Notes under the pieces: model-generated
What the model was told of the DNA's origin: nothing
What the model saw: the letters and a program-made list of their open reading frames with translations, nothing else
Databases searched by the model: none
Shown here: positions 36,520-49,101 of the stretch, one piece after another
How positions within the stretch are numbered: the stretch's first letter is position 1
Layout of the letters: the number at the start of each line of letters is the position of its first letter
Made by a program: the position numbers and the translations under genes
DNA from: Sarcomyxa edulis
Lineage: Eukaryota > Basidiomycota > Agaricomycetes > Agaricales > Mycenaceae
Length of the DNA stretch: 64,000 bases
Reading direction: 5' to 3'
Assembly (NCBI GenBank): GCA_009761415.1
Contig: QUOL01000006.1
Location: forward strand, 930,001 to 994,000

Positions 36520-37903
36520 TCAACACTTAGTGAGCTCCTCGACCACCTTGTCGATGGTCCAGCGTTTAGAGACGTCGTGTGCCCAGGCACCTTTCATGAT
36601 CTCCCATGCCTTGTCTGACGCAGGACGGCCTTCTTTGATGTATCTAGCTCGATCGGGAACAATACCCTTTTCCAGTAAAGATACAATCCTGAGTTGGTTG
36701 GAATAGAAGTAGGGTCTCTTTCCCGAAAGACACTGAGAAGAACGAAATAAGAATCTGGGTAAGACAAGACAAACCGTTCATGACGAACCTCCAGCATGAA
36801 CATAGAGAATCCGTATACGTCAGTCGCCTTCGTAAAAATGCCGATACGGTTATCGTCATCGTCCAGCGAGTCTATGAGCTCTGGCGCCACGTACGGCAAG
36901 GTCCCCGCAAATACTGTGGTGAAGCCACGACGGCCAACGATCTTAGAGCGGCCAAAATCACATAAGCACGGTTTTCCTTCGTCATCGATGACAACGTTTT
37001 CCTATGGACGATCAGCACATTTCCGTTCTCTGAATAAGCGTGGCCTACGCATTTCACATCGCCATGAATGACGTTTTTTGAGTGGAGGTATTTGAGGCCT
37101 TCCGCTGCACCCAGGACCTTGAAGAGGTGGTCAGTTTGAAGTACGAGCGAGAGCATACTGCGCTTACGATCTTGATTCTGTTCTTGTCCGGATTGTTTTC
37201 CAAATAGTCATTCACGTTGCCATTATGAAAGAACGGCGTTATGATTCCTGGAGAGGGGGCGACATCCATCGCGATTCCCAAGAAAGGAAGTACGTTGGGG
37301 TGATCCAGATCAACCCAAACATTGGCCTCGCGATTCAGACGCTGCGAGGATGCTACATGAGTGACTGTTTATCCAGGTGAATCGAAAGGATGATACCCTG
37401 GTCATGATCTCTAAATGTGTCTTATTGATATGAGCACCATTAAAAACCTTGATGGCAACCTGATAGTTCTCATAAATTCGAGATTACAGATGGGAAGTAG
37501 AAAGAGCGCAGCTCACCTGGAGCGGGTCCTTTCTGTTCGGGTCCTTCCAAGTGCCTATATAGATCTGCGCAATTCCTCCGACTGCAACAGAATGATCATG
37601 AGTCTTGGTGATCTGCCCAGTCAGGTCCTGAGAACGCGTCAGAGTCGAACCGAAATACTATAGAATAGAGTAAAATGAGTGCTGACTCACAGCAGGAATC
37701 TTTTTATCAGTAGTAGTGTTGGTATCATCTATCATTGCAGCAGAAGATGTGGTCTATGGGATACGGTATAGACTGGCTGGCTTATCAGGTCCCGACGATA
37801 GCGCTCGTTGCGCCCTGACAGCGTCGCAAATGGATGTTCCCGTGAGTCCCCAGCGCCTCCTAAGATCAGCCGGTGTACCATGCAGCAGCGCGTTGTCTGC
37901 CAT
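36520..37903 (-). CDS. Tyrosine-kinase-like (TKL) protein kinase
   Basis: Kinase of the TKL type expanded in mushroom-forming fungi. The start is MADNALLHGTPADLRRRWG. The nucleotide loop region reads VGGIAQIYIGTW, followed by QVAIKVF with the ATP-binding Lys. Then LDHPNVLPFLGIAMD, GLKYLHSKNVIHGDVK, ENVVIDDEGKPCLCDFGRSK, GTLPYVAPELIDSL and DVYGFSMFMLEVLSG. The catalytic loop is HGDVK with a later Asn, and the DFG is intact, so the enzyme looks active. It ends in TIDKVVEELTKC at 36522-36520. No extra domain apart from a short N-terminal helix-like segment. About eight exons. Divergent from a second kinase 755 bases away. Confidence 0.9.
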
Positions 37904-38658
37904 GATATGGCTACATGACAAAAATACAATAGAAGGCGAGTCTGTTTTAGCGCTGTACTAGACGTTTTGACGGACCTTATGAGGCAGGAAACATGCGATA
38001 CACAGCTTCGCAGTAAGAATAGCAGGCGCTTGTTGAGCATATAGTACACTCAAGTGCCTCAGGCGCTGGAAATTTGGACATTGAGTCAACACATCTTGTT
38101 CGCCTCAAGTTCGCCTCCGAGTCCACACTACTTCCGAGATGTATCCATTGGACGATAACGGTGTAGGAGATGTCTCCAAATATGACGCGAAGCTCAGAGC
38201 TATCAGCAGTTCATCCTCTAGCGCACGTTAACGGAAGTGTGGTTGAAACGTTGGAGTGTGGTAGTTATTATTAACTTTGGAATTCGAGCGTGATAAGAGT
38301 CACAGGAGATGTTAGAATCGCGGTCACGGCGTCACACCAGGCTCGTGGCTCGAGCCCTTACGCGACGCGCGTCCATGCCATGCCACATTTTGGCATCTCT
38401 AGAGTCGAAGGCTCCTCTTAACGGCCTACTAGACTCACATTACTACTCATTTCTGGAAGGATTCCCAACCTGAATATAGCTACTTCATAGAGGGAAGCTC
38501 ATGCTTCAAGCTCGAGCATAGTCGAAGCTGGGTTCTGTGTGACTATTGACGTACCAAATCCTGACAGGCTTGACTCGTGCTGGATGCATGTATGCATATA
38601 TAGGTACGTGCATATACTCCTTTACATTCCTGTCACAACCTTGACCTTCAACAACGGC

Positions 38659-39836
38659 ATGTCCTCTCGATACCCCAGCGACCCGAGCCAGAAATCGCTC
38701 AAAAACCTGGTACGGTGTCTCGGTTCTCGTGCTACAGCAATGTTCATATAGCTGTCACTAGGACTTGACCAGTCAAGTGAAGCAGGTCAGCCAGAACCCT
38801 ATCGACTCCGGCCAATATGCGGACGTTTGGAAAGGAGAGTTAAGTACAGACCCGGGTGTCAACAAGGTGTGTCCACGCGGCATTTCTATAATCTATCGTT
38901 GACTGCAACCTCCAAGGTGGTAGCCCTGAAACTACTGCGTGGCCGAGGCTCGTTACAGGAGAAATGGGCAGAAAGTGTCCGAAAGGTGATCATGTTGCTC
39001 TTTCTCACAACCCTACGTTCTGATCACAATATCTAGCGCTATATTGAATGCATTCAGATATGGTGTCAACTTGAGCACGAACACGTTTCCCCAACCTTCG
39101 GCCTCGTGTTCAATTTAGGCACTCTCCCGGCGCTTGTGATGCCGTACTACTCCGCTGGAAGCGTTATGCAACTTCTGTCTCATGATCCTGGTACATCGAT
39201 AGAGACGCGCTTATCTTTGATAAGGGATGTCTCGAGTGGTCTGCAGTATCTCCATGAATATGCGCCACCAGTCATACACGGTGATATTCGCGGTGTAAGT
39301 ATACTCCGTATTTTTCGTTGGTAACACCGACTGACTCCATCCACTTTCTGAAGGCAAACATTTTTATCAATGATGCCGGACGCGCGTGTCTTGCGGACTA
39401 TGGCATTCCCTTCATTCTTGACACTCCCTTATGGAGCTCTTTCAAAGCCATTGGACCGTGCCGCTGGACTGCACCGGAAGTTATGGACCCTCCTGATGAC
39501 GAGCCTGTGTCACGACTTCTATATACCCCGAGCAGCGACGTATATTCTTTTGGGATGACTATGCTCGAAGTGAGACATGATATCCATATCTAAGACCGAT
39601 GATCTTATGTGTTCGATCAGATACTCACGGGAAAAGCCCCATTTGAGAAGAAAGACCACGACTTGAAAGTCTACACTCTTGTTGCAGCCGGAAAACGACC
39701 AGATATTCCTTCTATCATACCGGACAATATCGGTGCAGTTATACAAGACTGCTGGTCACAGAATCCTGCCCATAGACCTTCTGCACGGCAGGTTTTTCGG
39801 AGCCTCAACAGCGTGCGTGAGGTCATCGTCGTTTGA
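38659..39836 (+). CDS. TKL kinase-like protein with DYG in place of DFG
   Basis: Start MSSRYPSDPSQKSLKNL, then a 20-codon gap by intron to DLTSQVKQVSQNPIDSGQY and ADVWKGEL (glycine loop). VVALKLLRG carries the ATP-binding Lys. Then LEHEHVSPTFGLVFNLG, LVMPYYSAGSVMQLLS, YLHEYAPPVIHGDIRGANIF, CLADYGIPFIL, CRWTAPEVMDPPDDEP and DVYSFGMTMLEILTGK. It finishes PAHRPSARQVFRSLNSVRE and TGA at 39834. Catalytic Asp, Asn and the metal-binding Asp are present, but the loop is HGDIR (Arg for Lys) and the metal motif DYG, so activity may be weak or altered. It is only distantly similar to the neighbouring divergent kinase. Confidence 0.85.
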
Positions 39837-40566
39837 TCTGATCACACTAACTTATTTCTTTCGCATTTAGTTAACAATGACGTCGTCTATAACGAACGTG
39901 TTCTGGGGGTATTTGTATGCCCTATTTCGAGGTCTCTTCGGGGAGCATAGTTTTCTCAGCCACTGGATGAATGGCCTGAGACTTTGATCTTTTCATTTTA
40001 GTCCGCACAACACAATCAGTTGCAGCTTCATGATTTCCATGTCGTACGATCACGGCCACACCATCTCCTTACATGTTTACCGCCCTGGAATCTCTCCAGT
40101 GTTTGAGTTCTTGGGAGAGCATAGTTTTCTGAGCCTCTGGATGAAACTTGAAAGGTTCAAAACTCTGATATTTCGTTCCAGTCCGCATGAAAGAATTCGC
40201 TGCGGCGCACATCGTTATTTACAGTCCCGCATATCATGCCTAACTACACCATTACCGTATATATTCACCGTCTAGTTTTCTCTCTTCAGAAGTTCAAGAC
40301 TAAGAGGTCGATGTGCTTAGGTTGTTTGCTTCGGCAGGGATCGCCAAACAACGAATCCCCGAGCTTGGGCCCAAGAGGAGAACTGCAGGACGCTCCTTGG
40401 ACGCGCTCTATACATATGTTGCCTACTAGCAGAATTGTCAAGTAATACAAAAGTCGAATATCAACGCGCATACAAATATGTGTGTATAACTTGCTACAAC
40501 TACTCTTGCAATACATAAACGATGGGAATGTATACATACACAACTTGGGGATAACGTAAATCAAAC
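39837..40566. other. Intergenic with a short imperfect direct repeat
   Basis: Holds the 3' ends of the kinase-like gene and the convergent Ser-rich gene. GGAGCATAGTTTTCTCAGCC near 39943 recurs with few changes near 40112, about 169 bases on, and the similarity continues through CTGGATGAA and TCCAGTCCGCA-like segments. No coding structure seen. Confidence 0.4.
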
Positions 40567-42452
40567 TCAATCCATACCGGTGTCTTCCTTCTGATTTTCC
40601 TTTCCAGGCATCTGCACAGGAGCCGTCTTCGTCCTAACCCTCTCACTCGCGATCGCACCACTAGCAGCACGTGAAACTGCGGTTTGTATCTGGGTCTGTG
40701 CCCTTGTCCTTCTCGTCATGATCTTCGTTGAAGCAGCTTCAAGAGGGACCGGTGCTTCATCTGCACGTTTACGTTTGGCGGGAGGAGGAAGGGTGAGGGT
40801 TATGGTAGTGTCCGGCTTGATCTCGACTTCTGATATGAGACGGGAGGCAGCTGTGGAAGAACGGGTGCGGCGCGATGGAAGAGGTGTCGCGAGGACGGGA
40901 TCCATACTGAACGTATTGCGAAAGAGGTCGGGAGATTCCGGGATGGGTTCTTGAGACGGCTCACTCGAGTCGCGGGCAGGTATCTCGGCAGGAGAGTGCT
41001 CCATTGTCGATGGAAAAGAGGAGATCGGGCTCGAGACAAGAGAATCGGAGGCATAGTCGAACGATGCAGAGGAAACAGAGACAGATATAGGCTGTGGAGG
41101 GGAAAGTACAGTGACGTCGACATCGTCGGCTCCAGCTGTGAAGCGAAGAGGCGAGATTGCTGGATTGACGGTTGGAAAGGCCGAGTCGTGATCTGGAGTG
41201 AAAGACAAAGGTAACGGGTCGGAAGAATTGACAAAGGTGTTTGTTCTCAAAGAATCCTGCATCAAGACAGAGGATGTAGCAGCAGCATTTTCAGAAATCT
41301 CTGACATAGGGGGACGCTCTGCAGAGCCTGCGACTTCCAGAGATGTCGCCAAGACAGGAAAGGAGGAATTCTCAGGATCCGAGAGGAGAGAGCTATCTGC
41401 TTGCTGGCCTGGACCATCGACCGCCATGCCAGATGGCGAGGGAGCTTGAGGAGAGGATTCTGGACTTGGAATAGCTCGAAGGAAGCGTGCTACAGATGCC
41501 GCTGAAGATGTCGTAGAATATTGTGCAGAATTCTGAACATCAGCTTTTGGGCTAGTGATAGTAATGGGTGTTTGATACATGGAAGGTGATGATGATGATA
41601 CAGGCGAGTCGGCCAATTCAGTTGGCACATAGCTAGAAGACATAGAACGACGAAGGCCTCCCGTTGGGGTCGACAGATACAGAGACGAATAGGAACTTTG
41701 TTGAATTTTCTCGCCGGTGACCGTCAAGGACATCGACCTTTTCAGGTAGCTGGGCAGAGAGGGAGTAGCGTTGAAAGGGGAGTCGTATGCGTAAGTCTCG
41801 TTTTCATTGGGCAACAAGGAGTTTGCATCGGGTTGCGCACGGAGATGGTTCAATAACGCAGACATACGGACTGGACGTCAAAAAGCTCCAAGATTAGAAT
41901 AATGCGAGTATATGCTACGATTAGGTGACGCACACATATGCTCAAAGTTTCCGTATATGTTAACATAGCTGTCTGCAAAATCAAAGAGTTCTATGAGCGC
42001 AGTTGCGCACGCATTCAATGCCTTGTTGGTATATCGATCTCCGGATTGACAAGGTACGATCTGAACGATATAGCTGATTACAGCTTGCTATGCAAGAAGT
42101 TAGTATTGTATCTGAGGGAGGACGCAGATGAGATACCTCGACTACATCAAGCAGCTAGTTGACACGAAAGGTACTGAGCGCTCATAGGATGATTAGATCA
42201 CTGCGAGGTACGAACTTGGTGTTGTTCCATCAAAGCAAGATTAACCGCCAGGGGAAACAAAGTCTGTATTTCCCTGCATCTCAGGACAAATTCAGAGGTA
42301 TTCGATGCCATGGTCGGGTCTTGGAGCTGTCTAGAGATTTTTTGGATTGGAGCGAGGATGTTCGTGGGCGAATCTGAACGCAGTTCTCCAAGAACATGCT
42401 TCGGAATCAGAGAAGACTGCTGTACATCAGGACCAACAGATCCAGAGGGCAT
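40567..42452 (-). CDS. Unrecognised Ser/Thr/Pro-rich nuclear-type protein
   Basis: The family is not recognised. Exon 1 (MPSGSVGPDVQQSSLIPKHV) contains CREIQTLFPLAVNLALMEQH. A central exon gives KALNACATALIELFDFADSY and VNIYGNFEHMFR, a helical segment of about 60 residues that looks like the only folded part. The last exon (about 430 codons) is low-complexity Ser/Thr/Pro with a basic end: PPAKRKRADEAP and MTRRTRAQTQ look like nuclear localisation signals. The start lies 313 bases from the divergent ARMT1-like gene. Confidence 0.7.
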
Positions 42453-42765
42453 CCTAGAAAGAGTGTGAAGAGTTAAGCGAGATGTATTGTCGATGCGTGG
42501 CACGCGATCGAAATGCGGTTTTTGGGCTGAGCGGGCGCAGGAAAGAACCACCATATGTTTGAAAAAAGTTTATGTCGAAGAAATAACAGAAATCTAGGCG
42601 AAGAACAGAGTTGAATGCGAATTTGAGACTTGCAAAAAAACGAAGATGGAAGGACGAGACAAGACGCGACTTTTTTCCCAGCACATGGCCGCGACGGAGA
42701 CAACTGATCATCTCCACGTTCTCCTCATCAAACTTGCATCAAACAGCTCTTCGACCCAATTAGCC

Positions 42766-45136
42766 ATGTTCGAAGCACCCTTTCCCCCGTACGACCCCAA
42801 AGATCCGTCTGGGTGAGTCATGTCTGTTAGATTTCGCTCTGACTGTCTAATTTTCTCTCTTAGATTCTCGTGAGTCCAGAATTACTCTTAGTACGCCTCG
42901 AAGGTTTCTCATACTTCTTCAGTTACGAAACAGTTGTCAAACGATGGCCAGTCATTATTACCGGAGTTATAGATCAATTGTATCGCACAAATCATGACCT
43001 GTCTCTGGAGTCACAGCGCTTGGGGACCGATCTCAATTCCCAATTGCAAGCCAAGATCACAGAGGGCAAGAGTATCATAGAACGAATGAGCAAATTGAAG
43101 TATCAAATGGGCAGGGACAACGCATTAGAGTGGGCCCAGTTTTATCAGTCTTCTACATGCATGATCCTCATGAGTCCTCAGGCCCATACCGCAGGATGGT
43201 GAGGCGCATGTCGATACCTATAATTCTGAACTGGATCGTCTCAGCGCAAAAGGATCTAATACGTGGTTCACTGCTCCATGGCTTTTTGCGGAGTGCGCAT
43301 GTCTTTACTGCATGTCTTCGCTTTGCTGACGTTCATCGTCGCAGATGCTACTTGTAAATGTTCAATCTTCCTCGTAACCAGGAATATTCGTGTTGATGCA
43401 TCTCAGATATCGTCTCATACGCTCAAGTTTCACGCAGACAGAACACTGGACATCTTACGATCCATTTTTCACCCAAAAGGTGGACACATTCAAGAACAGC
43501 AGGACGGCTATCTACCGTAAGCTTCATGGTCATTTTGCTTCGTACTTGGAGTTCACTTTCAAATTTCCTTTTCTAGAAATATCTACAACCATGCATGAGA
43601 TAGACAGCAACAAATCAGCGCTAGAATCAGACCCCGACAAGCTCGAAGTGCTTTTCAAGGAAATGATCCAGATGTGTCTTTGGTACATCTCCCAAGCTAA
43701 ATTGGAGACCTAAATTGACAGTCTACCGTCCTTCCAGGGGAAACGCAACGGCAAGCCCCAACGTCCCTTTGTTCTTTATTTACCGTACTTACCACAATCC
43801 CGTGTGTTCAGGATCTATCCCTCCTGACGCACTTGTCTCCGGCAGACATGGAGGATTTACAATCTGTCGGTAAGGAAGCCCAAGAAGCTCGCAAAGAATT
43901 TATTTTGCGAGACGATCAGCATAAAGTCTGGGATCAGATCAGGAGTCTAAAAGAGGGAAGCCGTACTATCGATTTCGTGCTCGATAATGGTAGGTTGGCT
44001 CATATTTCGTGGAGAGACGGTAGTACTGACGTGATCTTTGTTTCCTAGCTGGGTTCGAGGTGCGAGCTCTTGATCCTAGTTATCACCCTCTCAAACGTGA
44101 CAGTGCATATTCTCGCTAGCTGTTCACTGATCTTGTGTTTGCGGATTTCTTGGTAACGTATACACCCTACGTATCGAGGGTAGTATTCCAGTGCGTAACC
44201 ACCCATTACATCTTCCACAGATTCTAACCACCTTTATCCCCAGCCCAAAAGTAATTCCATGGTTTGTATCAGACGTCACACCGCCCGATTTCGCAGAAAC
44301 TATCACCAGTCTTCTCGACCCTTCTTTCTTCCCTCCCCCTCCTGGTGGTTCCCCGTCAGATGAATCTCAGTATCATCATCTACTCCAAATGGCAACACGG
44401 TGGAAGAAGTATGTGGATGATGGTACTTTTGCACTGTCCGTGCCCTTAGACACGCCTCTAGGCGGGGATAAGATAGCGACCCTTGCTGATTTCTGGACGG
44501 CGCCGTGGCCATACTGGGATATGCAAACTCAAGCCAATGACCTATGGAATACCCTGAGTGGGAGTGGGTTGGTTATTTTCAAGGTGCGTCCCAGCTTTAC
44601 ATCATCGGTACTATGAGTATTCCTCGATTGACTCTACGTCACATATTCTAGGGTGATCTCAAGTAAGCCTTATAGGGACTGTTTACCTACCAATGTTCTC
44701 ATGACCCTAACTCCACTTCATCTGCGTAGCTATCGCAAGTGCGTATAGTCACGTGATACTCTGCTGTTTCCTCTGATTTCATTGACCTGAAACTGTTAGG
44801 CTTACTGGGGACGTACAGTGGCCGGTATCAACCCCCCTCGATGTTGCTCTAGGTGGGTTAGAGTTATATGAAAGGTTGGTTCCGTCTAATATCATGATCC
44901 CTGTGTACAAAGGTCCGTTGGCCGGATCATTCCCCCTTCTCAGTCTCCGTACGAGCAAAGCAGACGTCGTCGTCGGGATTTCCCAGGAGGTTGGCGATAA
45001 ACTCGATGAGAGCGATAAGAAATGGAGGGTCAGCGGGCGGTACGTTTCTTCTACGTTTCTTCCTTATTGTTGAATACCACTCAGTGCTGTGATGGTCTAT
45101 AGATATGCCTTGATTTCGTTCCTTCCAAGGAAGTAG
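42766..45136 (+). CDS. ARMT1: DUF89/ARMT1-type damage-control phosphatase
   Basis: Metal-dependent phosphatase of the DUF89 family (human ARMT1, budding-yeast YMR027W) thought to remove damaged sugar-phosphates; human ARMT1 was also reported to methylate PCNA. Start MFEAPFPPYDPKDPSG. Conserved blocks are KRWPVIITGVIDQLYR, FTAPWLFAECA, EIDSNKSALESDPDKLEV, LTHLSPADMEDLQSVGK, IDFVLDNAGFE (metal-binding Asp/Asn), VIPWFVSDVTPPDFAET, FWTAPWPYWDMQTQA and LVIFKGDLNYRKLTGD, the second metal/phosphate motif. The end is ALISFLPRK. Tiny exons of 6 bases (42864-42869), 11 bases (44652-44662) and 9 bases (44730-44738) are needed to keep this reading. Length is about 460 residues, typical. Confidence 0.93.
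42864..42869 (+). other. 6-base micro-exon of ARMT1
   Basis: ATTCTC lies between a TAG acceptor (42861-42863) and a GTGAGT donor (42870). It completes a Gly codon, gives Phe and starts Ser, rebuilding PSGFSYETV, which is a common N-terminal sequence in fungal members. Flanking introns are 51 and 53 bases. Confidence 0.8.
44652..44738 (+). other. Consecutive 11- and 9-base micro-exons of ARMT1
   Basis: GGTGATCTCAA (44652-44662) and CTATCGCAA (44730-44738) are each bounded by AG and GT. With the next exon from 44800 they rebuild K-G-D-L-N-Y-R-K-L-T-G-D, the highly conserved phosphatase motif. Confidence 0.85.
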
Positions 45137-45576
45137 GCCGTGGTTTAGTTTGAATCCCGTAACGCATTCTTCTAGACACTTTGTCCATTTCTATTTCTGA
45201 TGAAATCGTAGGCTGTGTTTCGACTACCACTTCGGACTTCATGGTTATCTTGAGAAGCCTCCAACGAACTCCTGATTGATTCTTAGAGGTGACAATGGCA
45301 ATTGAGGTCAGCATAGCCTCTCGAACGGTCCTTCATACCCGGATTATCTCATCATACTCATACAATCTAAATCGATATCCTACGTATACATTCAAAATTG
45401 GGAGAGTCAGGAAAAGTCCAACAGCAAGTAACAATACACGGTCTACGTATACAGCTCCTGCTGCGTTTATCTTGAGGAATGGGACAGATGAATACTAAGG
45501 CGACCCAGGTATCGTAAGGACAGTAATATACGCATGCGTAAACGCCGGCATGAAAATTCGCCAGACGTCTGAGATT

Positions 45577-47906
45577 CTATGGAGTTGGACCTCGTTTTGC
45601 TGGCATGTCGGAGAAATCGAAGGAGTACTGGGATTCAGACCGGTCATGAGAATGGAGAGTCGGGATGTAGTACGTCGGCACTGGCTGATCCGCTGACCGC
45701 TGAAGCTTGGACGTCTGTTTCTCGACATCTTGGTGTTCAAAACTGGAAGGCTCGAAATCGAGGGATGCCAAAGTATCTTCCGCATGCACTAGACAATGTT
45801 GGGATTAGAACGAGATCAAGGAAGAATATTGACTTTTCGCGTGCGCACAGTATTGAGCAAGACCTTTATTGAAATTCAACCAGCAGACCCCTCCAAGAAC
45901 CATACTAGCAATGAGCAGAATGAACGATTCCAAAGTAAGGCATGCAAGATAAGGCCATTGTAAGAATGTCCTAGAAGTACAGAAGGTGAGCTGAGATGCC
46001 ACAGATGACAAAGTGTTCGAATTTTACCAGCGGTAGACCCGGGAGTAAAACATGAGGGACCACCCGAAAATGAAGAAGAAAGCGATGATCAAGAACGCAG
46101 TCATCAGTTTCTTGTTTTCGTGACGGATCGAATACCAGCCCTATAGGAACGCGCATTAATGGAACTTGTTGAGAAGCCATGATCATCAATCGCCTACCAT
46201 ATAGATCCAAGGAAGAAGAAGCTGTGTGGTGTGAATGTGAGATACAAATCATTAGATACCTGAAAACACGTACTAAGATAGTAGTGATGAACAGGCCTTC
46301 GTAGACGATGGTGTGAGCAGAAATGACGGAGATGGCAGTGTTGACAAGCTCATCGACCCAGAGACACATGGCTGCTACTAGAAGGAAAACACCGAGTTGC
46401 AGACAGACTAATAGTGCCATGAAGAACTATGGAAGCAGAATATCAGAATGGGGACGGTCTCATTAATATCACGGTGACTCCAACCTTGTAGATGCGCATA
46501 ATGTGGAGAGGAGCGCCAACACATTTGAAGGATTGTGCCTTGTATAGCTGAGAAAGACAATGACAGTGAGAAGATAGCATCGGAGTCAATCGAGCTGCCT
46601 CCTTACTTTGAGCATACTGAACGAAAGATACGAGCAGAGAATCAATGCCGTGCAGTTCAAGACTAAGTCAGGAATCTATTGAAAAACAACGTTGAACATT
46701 CTGCTGAGACGTCATATAACAATTGAAAACTGACTTCGTATGATGCCCTCAATTTGAAGTAATCGGGAGAGAGATCCACTCTGCATGGTGTCCCGGGATT
46801 GATGATCAGCTCGTTGAAGGTCTCATGAATATGGTTCGTGCGCCACACAGCATACGAGGACCAGCCCGTCACCAGGGTGCGAGCGCATAGAACGGCCAAG
46901 CTATGTAGATGTTAGATGGTGAAGGAATACCGAATGAAACGTCACCAACGTGTGGGGAATGGAATCATAGAGGATCTACGTGTCAAATGTTAGCAAAACA
47001 ATGTTATTAAGGGGGCAATACTAACTCACGGCAACGAAAGATACAGAGAACAGCCAGAATTGGACCGCAATGAAAGTGAGGTCTTCACGTCGTGCATTAT
47101 TCAAGCTGTAAGCTCGTCAATACATTACGTATATCAGAGTAACCGAGGGAGACCGTACGTTTGTTGGGCGTAAGTAAGGATCCTGGTGCACTGATTGTCC
47201 AAAAAGGCGTTTTCAGTTCCGTCTTTATTCCGGACGTGAACACCATTGATTTGGTTGGAAGCATCACGAGTGGCACCGAAACTGAGTCGTCCTCTCATAA
47301 CCTGCGAATCAATTAGAAACGTAGAAGAAACGATCAATATTTCTGCCCTACAATAGTCTCCTGTAATGCGCTAGTGCCTTCAGTCTGTATCAGTTTAATC
47401 AGTATCACAGTCAGACACTGAAACACAATAGTCAACGTACCGATCGGCGGAAACCTGGGGTGACACTGAAATTGCCTTGACCAGATTTGAAGACGGTAAG
47501 GCATGGATCGACGGGCTGCCCATGAGGGATATCGTTACACACTTGTAAAGTGTAATGGCCTAGATCTCCCATCAGGTTTGGAATTACAGCGCGAGGAACT
47601 TCCGCTGCCTGGACTATTCCCGACAATAGAGCAGAGTATTCGTTATCGACCGAAAACAAGAAAGACTGAATGATGCCCTGGGCTAGACAGTGGACGACTA
47701 GAGTAATCGTCAGAATGCCACCACACATGCGACTGACGATATAAACTCACAAGCGAAAAGAAAGAAGGCGGCAACGACCTTGTTTTGGGTGATACGAAGA
47801 TACTAGAAGTTGAAAGCTCGAACATGAGTCCTACAGATGAGAGAAAAGTCATTCGTACCGCAGATTTGACCTTGATCCACGTCTTCTCAGAGTAAGAAAG
47901 AGGCAT
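45577..47906 (-). CDS. Orphan multi-pass membrane protein (mushroom-fungus type)
   Basis: The family has no name known to me, but the pattern resembles uncharacterised integral membrane proteins common in Agaricomycetes. Start MPLSYSEKTWIKVKSAV. A lumenal-type region follows (VPRAVIPNLMGDLGHYTLQV, NQINGVHVRNKDGTE). Then several helices: FIAVQFWLFSVSFVAILYDS, LVLNCTALILCSYLSFSMLK, FFMALLVCLQLGVFLLVAAM, LMTAFLIIAFFFIFGWSLMF and LTLESFILLIASMVLGGVCW. The tail after KGLAQYLHAEDTLASLDFEP is hydrophilic and acidic. At least seven membrane segments, with roughly a dozen introns. Function unknown. Confidence 0.8.
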
Positions 47907-49101
47907 GGTTCGTTCGAGGCGTTGAAATGAAGGAAAGACGAGTAAAAACCAAGAGATCTAGCACCCAGGCCACAGCAAGAAGGAAGCTTTGAAGACGGCC
48001 CCGCCGTAGAGAACAGCGTAAAGATGAAGAAAGGGATGGCAAACGAGGAATCCCCATGACTGATCGCAAATCCTTTGTTATAGGCGTTGCTTTCGAATTT
48101 TCCACCCTCATTAAGGTTGGTTGTCCCTTTTGGCGGGCAAGTCGGACTTGGTTGCGTCTTCCATCAGAATTCCATCTTCACCATCACGTCAACATCCTCA
48201 AACTCTGTCACTCGTTTTGACCTCGACTCGACAGCTCAGCTGTAGGATCTTGCTGTATCGATGGCTATCGGCGACTCACGATTGTACCCTTCAGGCTTCT
48301 TGGAGAACAAGGCCACTGAAACCGAAACCAGAATCAAATATGGTGGAGGATTATTTATGGACATAATGACTCCGCTCCGGTGGCTCTCAGTGGGCGGCCA
48401 CGGAACTTTGAAAAAGAAGATATAGCACGTAACGTTCTTCTTCGGAATATTCATCATTTTTTCTTGCCAGCTGGCTGCTTGAGCTCCGTCGACGTCTATA
48501 TGAAGGTCTCCCATCAGGAAATTTTCATCTCGCATCATTGAGCCTTGCTGAAGCCTGAGATGCACTAATGGCCATAAACAGCGTCATAGGACCACGTTCG
48601 ATCAGTTGTCAACGTCGAAATAGTCTTCAGGTGAGTACACCGCGTTCCCTCACCTATAAGTATCCTCCTGATATACAATCGCGCAGGAATTCGAAGCCTG
48701 ATTTGCTATCATTTGCATAGCAACCTATTACCAGTGAGTAGGGCTCAGGTAGAGCTTCCACGACTATTCTGGGACGTATATTCGTTGCAGAAGGCTTGTT
48801 TGCGCGCCCCGTGTATTACCATACATTCGTATTGTATAATCATCAGAGTCCGTGTCGGAGAACGAGCGTTGGAGAGTGAGCTTCAGATCTTCAGAGGGAG
48901 GGGATGACAAGTCAATTGAGGTCGAGAGAGGAGGAACTGGTCGCGAATCGAGCCGAAGGTGCTCTCGGTTTTAGCCGAATGACATATATGTTCCTTGGCG
49001 ATTGGCTGTTTCTCACCAAACCCCTTCATCTCTCCCGGAACGTGGAAGTAAGCACATCGATACCCCATCCAGATCCTTTCTAACCCCCATGTTTTCCCAG
49101 G
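47907..49101. other. Divergent intergenic region
   Basis: Lies between the membrane-protein start and the ACOT9-like start. Minus-strand frames at 47887-48111 and 48236-48565 lack motifs and splicing logic. I see nothing I can name. Confidence 0.4.

Noticed and set aside
38659..39836. Calling the second kinase a dead pseudokinase
   Set aside because: The ATP-binding Lys, catalytic Asp, Asn and metal-binding Asp are present; only Lys to Arg in the loop and Phe to Tyr in DFG differ.
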